From Paludibacteraceae bacterium (GTDB lineage: Bacteria > Bacteroidota > Bacteroidia > Bacteroidales > Paludibacteraceae), in NCBI GenBank assembly GCA_017649925.1, contig JAGCFX010000070.1, positions 1 through 64,000 of the forward strand: a DNA stretch of 64,000 nt, read 5' to 3'. The notes under the pieces are model-generated. The model was not told where the DNA came from. It searched no databases and saw only the letters and a program-made list of their open reading frames with translations. A program made the position numbers and the translations under genes. Of this stretch, positions 35,087 through 42,278 are shown piece after piece (position 1 is the first letter of the stretch; each line of letters begins with the position of its first letter).

Positions 35087-36286
35087 TTATTTCTTGTTGT
35101 TAACAAGGTCTTTGATGCCCGCGAGGTCGAAGCCAAGCGTGAAACGCATGGTCTGGTCCAGAGGGTTCGATGCTGCCAAGCCAACGCAGTAACTTACGTC
35201 AAGCGTTACGATACTCAAATGGAAACCGGCACCGAAAGTAACGTAGTTACGGTTTCCTTTGTAGTAGTTCTCATAGCTGTAACCCATACGGGCGAAGAAC
35301 TGCTTGTTGTACGAATATTCGATACCGGCACCCCAACGAACCTCATGGAACTCTTCCTTGGCACCGCCGGGAGCGTCACCCAACGATTGGAACCAACCCT
35401 TGGCAGGGTTTAAATCTGAATAAGCCTGCTGGCTCATCTGCCATGTAGTCTCATCATTCGGATCAAAGCCTTCTGTGAAGCGAGACTTACGGCTCGGTAC
35501 CAATAGTTTGTTCGTCTCCAGGTTGAAAGTCAGGAAGTTATACTTGTCGCAAGGCAATTCATAACTTACACCGAGGTTTCCGCTGGCAGGGATAAAGTTG
35601 CTGCTTCCGTCGTCTGCATAGGTCATTTTACCACCGAGGTTCTTCACCGTCAAGCCGACAGCGAGATAACTTGTTCCCATCGGTAACTCAAACGGCTGGC
35701 GATAGTAAACAGCCACGTCGGCAGCTGCCGTACATGCCGGGTGCATCTCTGTACCGCCTGAGGTAGAGCTGTTATAGCCGTTGTTCAGGTCGGAGTAGAG
35801 CACGCGCACAGCCACAGACATCGATACGTACTCGTGCAACTTACGGAAATAACTGATGTCCAACGCCCATTCGTTAGGACGTACGTTCTGAATCACGTTT
35901 CCGCTTCCGTCGGTTAATGCAACGTCACCCATGGAGAAATACGTAAAGCTGGCACCGATACCACCCGCCAACTCACCGATGTTATAGAAACCGGCGAGAT
36001 AAGCAAGATCAATGTCACTTACTAATTTACGTAACCACGGCGTGTAACTTGCAGTAATACCTCCCTTTGAGTACATATACGCGTACTTGGCGGGGTTCCA
36101 GTACTGCGAGTTAAAATCCGCTTCGGTGGCTACACCTACATCACCCATACCTGCTGCACGACCGTCCGGTGCTATCGAGACTGACGGCATTGACGTAATC
36201 AGCGGGTTCATCGTGTCATCTACTGCTTGTGCACTCATACGCATAGTGCACAAAAGAGCAGCGAGAGAAATTACAATTTTTTTCAT
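35087..36286 (-). CDS. porV: Type IX secretion outer-membrane protein PorV (LptO)
   Basis: A 399-residue FadL-like beta-barrel. PorV binds cargo signals after the Sov (SprA) channel and passes cargo to the attachment complex with PorU. Evidence: signal peptide ending MRMSAQ, then the family start NPLITSMPSVSIAPDGRAAGMGDVGVAT in adjacent blocks, WNPAKYAY, and a barrel C-terminus. It lies directly after porU, separated by 87 nt. The tail-bearing secreted proteins in this window are plausible cargo. Confidence 0.93.
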   Translation of the reverse strand: MKKIVISLAALLCTMRMSAQAVDDTMNPLITSMPSVSIAPDGRAAGMGDVGVATEADFNSQYWNPAKYAYMYSKGGITASYTPWLRKLVSDIDLAYLAGFYNIGELAGGIGASFTYFSMGDVALTDGSGNVIQNVRPNEWALDISYFRKLHEYVSMSVAVRVLYSDLNNGYNSSTSGGTEMHPACTAAADVAVYYRQPFELPMGTSYLAVGLTVKNLGGKMTYADDGSSNFIPASGNLGVSYELPCDKYNFLTFNLETNKLLVPSRKSRFTEGFDPNDETTWQMSQQAYSDLNPAKGWFQSLGDAPGGAKEEFHEVRWGAGIEYSYNKQFFARMGYSYENYYKGNRNYVTFGAGFHLSIVTLDVSYCVGLAASNPLDQTMRFTLGFDLAGIKDLVNNKK

Positions 36287-36373
36287 TTTATAAATCTTAG
36301 TTTTTTAGTTTCATTTAATTCATTCAGCGATATGCTTCATAGGCAATTAAACAGACTTTTATTTATTTGACAT

Positions 36374-39300
36374 TCATTTAGTTACAATTATTTTGCCCGA
36401 CGTAGAGCTATATTTGCTCGTTGCGGATTTTATTTTCACCGTATATACATATATGCCCGGCTGGAGTCCGAGCGCACCTATGTTGATGGACATTGTGTCA
36501 GGGTTGTCTTGTTTGTGCGCGTAAACCATCTGGCCGCTAATATTGTACAGATACAATTCTGTTTGCAGCATTTCGTCGGGCTGGTCGTAGTCAACTACCA
36601 CATTCACAATGCTCTGGTCGTCAACCGGGTTGGGGTAGGTCGTTACGGACGTAATACTCGGGTCTAAGCCGCCTTCCACGATGAAGTTCAGGCTCTGCGT
36701 AGTGCTGTTGTTCAACAGGTCCCACGCACGGAAAGTGAGGGTGTGTTGACCATTCGTAAGTTCTTCCATCAGGTAACTTACTTGCCCTGCCTGATAACTG
36801 TTGTTCGCGGCCGTGAAATACTCATTGAGCGAGTAGATCATCTTCGGGTCGTCATCAATAATCAGCATCAGGTCATGTCCGATACCTGCGCCCGCTGTGT
36901 TGATGCCGTTCTCGTCGTACATGTCCGCAAAGAAACGCGGCGTGGCGTATGTCTTATCGCCGTCTTTGAACGACTTGGAGTTCAGGTAAATAGTCATCTG
37001 CGGACCTACTGTATCTACACTGACAATAGAACCCGTACCGCCCACGATGAACTTCTCAAAATGGCCGATGGCCTCCATGGTCTCCGCCTCATCTTGCGCT
37101 ACTGCATAATAGACAATACGCCCGTTGCCGTAGTTATAACGGATGTCTTTGGGCACCATGAATGTGTAGTCAAACAAACCTTCTTTCACTTCCGTTGAGC
37201 CGGAGAAAATGGTGTTGGGGTAGTCGTTGTACGCCAACTCTTTCGCCTCGCCGGAGGTGTCGTCGTTATCACGCGTCTTGATGACTTGCAGTTTATCGTA
37301 AATCGTAATGTCCACTTTGCCGTTAAAGCCGGATACTACGGCGTTGGCTTCATCAATGATTCGGCCCTCTACTTTCTGCACGGATAGCGCATTGAGGGTA
37401 TCAATCTTGGTGGTGGTCTCCACGTAATAGTCAGTTGGGAAATTAAGCCTCATGGCCGGGTCGCCAAGCAGCACATACGCCATCTTATTCATGTCTGAGC
37501 CCAAGCGGTTCTTACCAATAGACACCGCCTCGCCGAGCGTGGTGTTGTAGTTAAATACATTCTTATGCCCGAAGAGCGTGTCTGTCACGCTGCGGTATAG
37601 CTCGGTGTTCGGGGTTGCATAAACGGTACGCGTAGCAGCCAATATACCCACAGCACCGCCATTAGGATTGAGCACGGCGGACTCTGCGGACGAACGTCTG
37701 CCTGCGTCGCACTCAGCAAAACTACAGGTGGCAAATAGCCAGAACGCCAGGTTCTTATTCGTCATTGACTCGATGTCTTTCTGGTTCATAATACCTTCGT
37801 TCGTGATGGCATTGTAACCTCCGTGTCCCGAATAGCCGAAGAACAGCGCGCCGCTCTTCAGCAGGTTCGTCAGCCTGTTCTTGGCCAACGGATAACTCTC
37901 GCCGCTCGCATTCACTTCTTGGGGATAAGCGTCAAGGTAAATCTTATTCACCACGAAATCCGGATTCTTCAGTCTTGCCCGTTCGGCACTTCCCTCTGCG
38001 GTCTCGGTGTGCGTACCGTGCTCGCCGTCGTCGGCAAGGAAGATCAACTGGTTCTTCCATTTGCCTACGCGCTCGTTCTTGATGTAATTGATCAACTTAT
38101 CCACCGTCGTGCGCGCCTCGTCTAACGAGCCGACAGGCAGACGACCTACGCCTATATCCATACGCCCTTGCGTATCTGTCTCGCCCTCATTATCATCGAG
38201 GAATCCGAAATAGTCGTCTGTACAGTAGGCGTTCACTTCATTCTCGGAGTTCTTCGCCTGATATGTCAGCAGCAGGCTTATGCCGGAAGTCTGCAGCAGT
38301 TTGCGGTTGTCAAACGAACCGTGTCCCATCAGCAGCAGCCAGCGCGGCTTCTGGATTGCATTGCCGTCTGCGCGGTCGTAGAGCATCTTCATCAGCCAGC
38401 GGTAAGCCGTCGCGTCAGGAGTTCCTGAAGAGAACTCGTTATACACCTGTTGGTCGGTGACGACGGCCCAAGTGATAGCTTCTTTGGTCTCATGCGCCTT
38501 CGCCAGGTCGGTAGAGACGGCTTCGTAGCCTTCCGGACAGATAATGACGTAGTCGATATTCTTCAGCGCGTGCAAGTTCTGGTTCTTTACCTCGCCCACC
38601 ACCTGCGCTTTCACGAAACTGTTGCCGTTCGTCTTTACGGCTATGTATTCATGTATACCGTCTTGCTGCGTACCCGTCCAAATCAACTCACTGCCGCTCA
38701 GACTCGTCGGTATCTTACGTATCGCCGCCAGGTCCGTCACGTCCCAAATCTGCGTGTTAGCGTCTGCTCCGCTGAGGTGGAAACGAACCGGCACAGCCGT
38801 CTTATAGTTGACGTTGGTGCGGATAGGCATCCAGCTACCGTTCATCGTCAGCGCGGTCGGCGTGGTCAGTTCGATGAAGTTCAACCATCCTAGCGCGCCC
38901 GCCTGGCTGCTCTGATAAGCCAATTGTATCTTCTGCTGCGTGGCTACGGCGGCACTCTGGAAATTGAACGAACCCGTGCAAGCCATCGTATATTGGTCCG
39001 GCAAGGCACGGATGGAAACGCTCTTGGCGTCCGCGCCGTTCAGCGAAGCGGTAAACGAGGTGTTCACCGATGCGTAGCCCGCCACTTCGGCGTAAACGGT
39101 ACTCGTCTCGCCTGCAACGGCATTGGGAGTATTGAAGGTAAACGAACGGCGTTGACCGGCATTGAACTGCTCGCCGTAGAACGAACGGCCGCCGCCCGAG
39201 ACACCGCTGCGGTCGATCAGGTTCAGCGAATCCATGTCATGGACCTGATAGTCCGGATAGGTGGTGATGTCCGTCGGCTCACCGCTCACGGCATCCGCTT

Positions 39301-39718
39301 CCGGCAATGCCAGCAGACTGCCTACGTTATCGGTCAGCAGATAATATCCGTAGTCCGAGTAGGTATTGCGCGTATGCGTAAAACGTGCGCCGTTGTATGC
39401 CCAACTGATGTTGCCCTGCACGTAGAAAAGCACGTAGTCCGAACCAACGAACACCGGCACTTGCGGCAGGTCGTCAATTTTCTTTTTCGTAAAATCCTGT
39501 GCCAACTGCGCACCGCCATAGCCGAACACGCGCAACTGCTGCGGTGTCAGTCCCGCGCTCTGCAGTTCGCTGAATGTCATGCGACATACGCCTGTCTCGC
39601 ACACGCGTATCTTCACCCATTTGCCGTCCGCCAGTACAGACTGGTCGGCATACGAGTGAATACCCGCCGTGATGGGCAGGCTGAGCGCTAACAGCAATAT
39701 GCTCAGGATTTTTCTCAT
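36374..39718 (-). CDS. porU: Type IX secretion signal peptidase PorU
   Basis: A 1114-residue gingipain-like (C25) protease that removes the C-terminal signal of type IX cargo and attaches cargo to A-LPS. Evidence: signal peptide, an N-terminal domain with GVCRMTFSELQSAG and GYGGAQLAQDF, and the catalytic pair His632 (GYSGHGG) and Cys665 (FATCSFAE). Its own C-terminal type A domain from YPNPVDDQS to GKIIVTK is retained, as in P. gingivalis PorU. A long Ig-like region precedes it. It overlaps the FAH-like gene by 4 nt. Confidence 0.94.
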   Translation of the reverse strand: MRKILSILLLALSLPITAGIHSYADQSVLADGKWVKIRVCETGVCRMTFSELQSAGLTPQQLRVFGYGGAQLAQDFTKKKIDDLPQVPVFVGSDYVLFYVQGNISWAYNGARFTHTRNTYSDYGYYLLTDNVGSLLALPEADAVSGEPTDITTYPDYQVHDMDSLNLIDRSGVSGGGRSFYGEQFNAGQRRSFTFNTPNAVAGETSTVYAEVAGYASVNTSFTASLNGADAKSVSIRALPDQYTMACTGSFNFQSAAVATQQKIQLAYQSSQAGALGWLNFIELTTPTALTMNGSWMPIRTNVNYKTAVPVRFHLSGADANTQIWDVTDLAAIRKIPTSLSGSELIWTGTQQDGIHEYIAVKTNGNSFVKAQVVGEVKNQNLHALKNIDYVIICPEGYEAVSTDLAKAHETKEAITWAVVTDQQVYNEFSSGTPDATAYRWLMKMLYDRADGNAIQKPRWLLLMGHGSFDNRKLLQTSGISLLLTYQAKNSENEVNAYCTDDYFGFLDDNEGETDTQGRMDIGVGRLPVGSLDEARTTVDKLINYIKNERVGKWKNQLIFLADDGEHGTHTETAEGSAERARLKNPDFVVNKIYLDAYPQEVNASGESYPLAKNRLTNLLKSGALFFGYSGHGGYNAITNEGIMNQKDIESMTNKNLAFWLFATCSFAECDAGRRSSAESAVLNPNGGAVGILAATRTVYATPNTELYRSVTDTLFGHKNVFNYNTTLGEAVSIGKNRLGSDMNKMAYVLLGDPAMRLNFPTDYYVETTTKIDTLNALSVQKVEGRIIDEANAVVSGFNGKVDITIYDKLQVIKTRDNDDTSGEAKELAYNDYPNTIFSGSTEVKEGLFDYTFMVPKDIRYNYGNGRIVYYAVAQDEAETMEAIGHFEKFIVGGTGSIVSVDTVGPQMTIYLNSKSFKDGDKTYATPRFFADMYDENGINTAGAGIGHDLMLIIDDDPKMIYSLNEYFTAANNSYQAGQVSYLMEELTNGQHTLTFRAWDLLNNSTTQSLNFIVEGGLDPSITSVTTYPNPVDDQSIVNVVVDYDQPDEMLQTELYLYNISGQMVYAHKQDNPDTMSINIGALGLQPGIYVYTVKIKSATSKYSSTSGKIIVTK

Positions 39719-40251
39719 TTAATCTTACAATATAATTTCTCTTCGCCGTCTATTTCGACGCGTATGATTTCTTCTTTCTGCACAGCCCTCGGCGCTTGGC
39801 GACGCTGGATATAAATCAAGTCTCCTTGCCGTATCGTCATCACTTTGCTGGCCTCTGCTATCGCCTCTTCGGGTGTTAGCAATAGTTCTTCCCCCGCGAA
39901 CTCCCTTCCCTTCAGGGAGGGGGTGGGAGTAGGCTCGTATTCTCCAATCGCCAGCGAGTAGTCAAAGGCGAGGGCTTTCGTCCAAGGCTTGCCTGCTTTC
40001 TCGGCCTCACGCGCGATGTCCATCGCAATAAAATCTGCACCCGGCGCTATCGCATCGTAGTATCTGCCGGCGAACTTAGGCGCTATCTCCTTGCCCAAAC
40101 GGCTCACGCGCAGGATCATGCATTCCGTCACGCCTAACTCGTTCGTCCAGTCGGGCATGAACAGCGGCTTGCGACCATTGAGCAGACAACTGTCTCCTTT
40201 GAGGACCATTTCCGTCTCGCCGTCGTGATATATGAAGCCGATAATCTTCAT
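39715..40251 (-). CDS. Degenerate fumarylacetoacetate hydrolase (FAH) family protein
   Basis: A 178-residue protein aligned by eye to Bacteroidota FAH proteins: LNGRKPLFMPDW, ILRVSRLGKEIAPKFAGRYYDAI, GADFIAMDIAREAEKAGKPWTKALAFDYS, then VMTIRQGDLIYI. In active FAH enzymes the metal is held by E-x-E and a later D; here the first motif reads TECM, so one Glu is missing, while GADFIAMD keeps the Asp. The segment EPTPTPSLKGREF at about 108-120 is encoded by a palindromic repeat and replaces part of the domain. ATG 40251 (MKIIGF) fits family starts; 40257 is possible. Likely inactive as a hydrolase. Confidence 0.7.
   Translation of the reverse strand: MKIIGFIYHDGETEMVLKGDSCLLNGRKPLFMPDWTNELGVTECMILRVSRLGKEIAPKFAGRYYDAIAPGADFIAMDIAREAEKAGKPWTKALAFDYSLAIGEYEPTPTPSLKGREFAGEELLLTPEEAIAEASKVMTIRQGDLIYIQRRQAPRAVQKEEIIRVEIDGEEKLYCKIK
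39897..39946. repeat. Palindromic repeat element inside the FAH-like gene
   Basis: On the + strand: CTTCCCTTCAGGGAGG, a variable GGTGGGAG stretch, TAGGCT, then TATTCTCC. The same blocks in the same order occur at 48429-48476. The core CCCT-TC-AGGG is an inverted repeat. It is in frame with the host gene. Confidence 0.8.
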
Positions 40252-40274
40252 TCGCATTAACCCGAAATAGCGCG

Positions 40275-40305
40275 CAAAATTACTATTTTTTTTTCAAATA
40301 TGCAA
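40275..40305 (-). promoter_or_regulatory. Promoter for FAH-porU-porV-ispF
   Basis: Minus strand: TTG at 40305-40303, 20-nt spacer starting CATATTTG plus A-tract, TAATTTTG at 40282-40275. The leader is only about 15-20 nt. Confidence 0.82.
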
Positions 40306-40355
40306 ATATTTAAGCAAAAAGTAAACTTTTTCTTAATATTTGTCTTAAATTTTTG

Positions 40356-41672
40356 TTACTTCGCTCGGATAAACAATTGTACCGGCGTGCCGGTGAAGTC
40401 CCACCATTCCCGCAACTTGTTCTCAAGGAATCGTCTATACGGCTCTTTCACGTATTGCGGCAAGTTGGCAAAGAATACAAACGTAGGTATCTGCGTGTTT
40501 GGCAACTGTGTGCAATACTTGATCTTAATGTATTTGCCTTTCCATGCGGGTGGGGGATAGTTCTCGATCAGCGGCAGGAACTTGTCGTTCAACTGCGCCG
40601 TCGGCACTTTCTTGTTTTTGTTCTCATAAACGTGCAATGCCGTCTCCACCACCTTGAATATACGCTGTTTTGTCAGCGCACTCGTGAAGATGATCGGGAA
40701 GTCGGTAAACGGCGCAATTCGTTCGCGAATAGCCGATTCGTATGCCTTAATATCTGCATTCGTTTTACTTTCGACCAAATCCCACTTATTGATGCAGACC
40801 ACCAGACCCTTCTTGTTTTTCTGAATCAGCGAGTAGATATTCAGGTCCTGCGCCTCGATGCCGCGCGTGGCGTCGATCATCAGAATGCACACGTCGCTGT
40901 TCTCTATCGCGCGTATCGAACGAACCACCGAGTAGTACTCCTGGTCTTCCGTCACTTTGGCTTTCTTGCGGATACCTGCCGTATCGACTAAGTAAAAATC
41001 CTTGCCGAACTTGTTGTACCGTGTATAGATGCTGTCCCGTGTCGTGCCGGGAATGTCGGTCACTATGGTCCGCTCCTCGCCGATAAACGCATTCAGTATA
41101 CTGGACTTGCCGGCATTCGGACGACCTACTATCGCAAAACGCGGCAGGTCTTCCAACTCCTCATCGCTGTCGTCCTCTTTGCGGAAACGGCTTACCACCT
41201 CGTCCAGCAGATCGCCTGTGCCCAAGCCGTTCTCGGCGGACACTACAAACGGCTCGCCTAAGCCCAACTTATAGAACTCCGCCGCACCGTATTGGTTCTC
41301 AAACGTATCCACTTTATTGACCGCAAGGATCGTAGGTTTCTTGGCCTGACGTAACAGGTGCGCCACTTCGGTGTCAAACTCCGTCACGCCTTGGTTCACA
41401 TCTACCACCAGCAGTACCACATCCGCTTCGCGGATGGCGAGGTCCACCTGACGGTTGATCTCGCTCTCAAACGTATCGTCTGAATTGACCACCCAGCCGC
41501 CGGTGTCGATGACGGAGAACTCTCTGCCGCACCATTCGGCTTTGCCGTATTGCCGGTCACGCGTCGTACCGGCGGTATTCATCACTATCGCCCGTCGGGT
41601 GCCCGTCAGGCGGTTAAACAGAGTCGATTTCCCTACATTGGGACGACCCACTATAGCCACAATATTCGCCAT
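40356..41672 (-). CDS. der: Ribosome-associated GTPase Der (EngA)
   Basis: A 438-residue GTPase with two tandem G domains needed for 50S assembly. G1 of the first domain is [14 protein letters not shown] near residue 8, with NKVD; G1 of the second is [14 protein letters not shown] near residue 180, with [11 protein letters not shown] and NKWD. A KH-like C-terminal domain follows (to IRAK). It lies 33 nt after slyD in the lptD-slyD-der run, with only a TTTTTAATTCTTAA repeat between. Confidence 0.96.
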   Translation of the reverse strand: MANIVAIVGRPNVGKSTLFNRLTGTRRAIVMNTAGTTRDRQYGKAEWCGREFSVIDTGGWVVNSDDTFESEINRQVDLAIREADVVLLVVDVNQGVTEFDTEVAHLLRQAKKPTILAVNKVDTFENQYGAAEFYKLGLGEPFVVSAENGLGTGDLLDEVVSRFRKEDDSDEELEDLPRFAIVGRPNAGKSSILNAFIGEERTIVTDIPGTTRDSIYTRYNKFGKDFYLVDTAGIRKKAKVTEDQEYYSVVRSIRAIENSDVCILMIDATRGIEAQDLNIYSLIQKNKKGLVVCINKWDLVESKTNADIKAYESAIRERIAPFTDFPIIFTSALTKQRIFKVVETALHVYENKNKKVPTAQLNDKFLPLIENYPPPAWKGKYIKIKYCTQLPNTQIPTFVFFANLPQYVKEPYRRFLENKLREWWDFTGTPVQLFIRAK

Positions 41673-41676
41673 AGAT

Positions 41677-41712
41677 CAAAATTTTTAATTCTTAATTTTT
41701 AATTCTTAATTA
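41677..41712. repeat. TTTTTAATTCTTAA tandem repeat between slyD and der
   Basis: A 14-nt unit present twice in tandem with a partial third, overlapping the last bases of slyD. AT-rich intergenic repeats of this type are common in Bacteroidales. Confidence 0.75.
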
Positions 41713-42278
41713 CATTTCTCGCACCCCTCGCATCCGTCCTGCCCGCAATGCCCTTGTTTCTTGGAGCAGCACTTCCCGCATCCGTGCGGGGTGCGAATGG
41801 CTTTCAGCTCGCCTTCCGTCACATCGCGGATGTCGAGTATCTTACCCTTGAAATGCAGGTCCTCGCCGGCATACGGATGGTTCAGGTCGATCGTCACTTT
41901 ATCATCCGTCACCTCGCATACTTGCGCTTTCACGATCTGTCCGTCCACGGTGTTCATCGGCACTATAGCACCTACAAACACGCGCTCTTCGTCGAACTCG
42001 CCGTCGCCGTTGAAGAACATGCTCTTGGGCAACTCCTGCAGTCCTTCCGGGATATATTCGCCGTAAGCGTCGGCTGCCTTCAGCACGAAATCAAACGTGT
42101 CACCTACCTCTTTGCCGTCCATTGCGGCTTCGAAAGCGGGTAACATCATCTTTTCCCCGTGGCACCATACCAACGGATGTTGCTCCGTCGCCCGTTCCAT
42201 TAACTCTTCTTTTCCGTCCTCGCCTGCGATGTATAGCTCATACGTCGCCGACACTACTTTCAGTTTTTCTACCACCAT
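41706..42278 (-). CDS. slyD: SlyD-type FKBP peptidyl-prolyl isomerase
   Basis: A 190-residue SlyD: FKBP halves flanking an insert-in-flap chaperone domain, and a Cys/His-rich metal-binding tail. Motifs: LVWCHGEKMMLPAFEAAMDGKEVGD in short blocks, PYAGEDLHFKGKI (typical NHPLAGxxLxF site) and the tail CGKCCSKKQGHCGQDGCEGCEKC, whose eight Cys and one His likely bind nickel or zinc. It isomerises prolyl bonds and helps metal insertion. The start overlaps lptD by 10 nt. Confidence 0.92.
   Translation of the reverse strand: MVVEKLKVVSATYELYIAGEDGKEELMERATEQHPLVWCHGEKMMLPAFEAAMDGKEVGDTFDFVLKAADAYGEYIPEGLQELPKSMFFNGDGEFDEERVFVGAIVPMNTVDGQIVKAQVCEVTDDKVTIDLNHPYAGEDLHFKGKILDIRDVTEGELKAIRTPHGCGKCCSKKQGHCGQDGCEGCEKCN

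Noticed and set aside
38924..39691. 255-residue ORF antisense to porU
   Set aside because: It is the complement of a conserved gene; Arg/His-rich with no domain.
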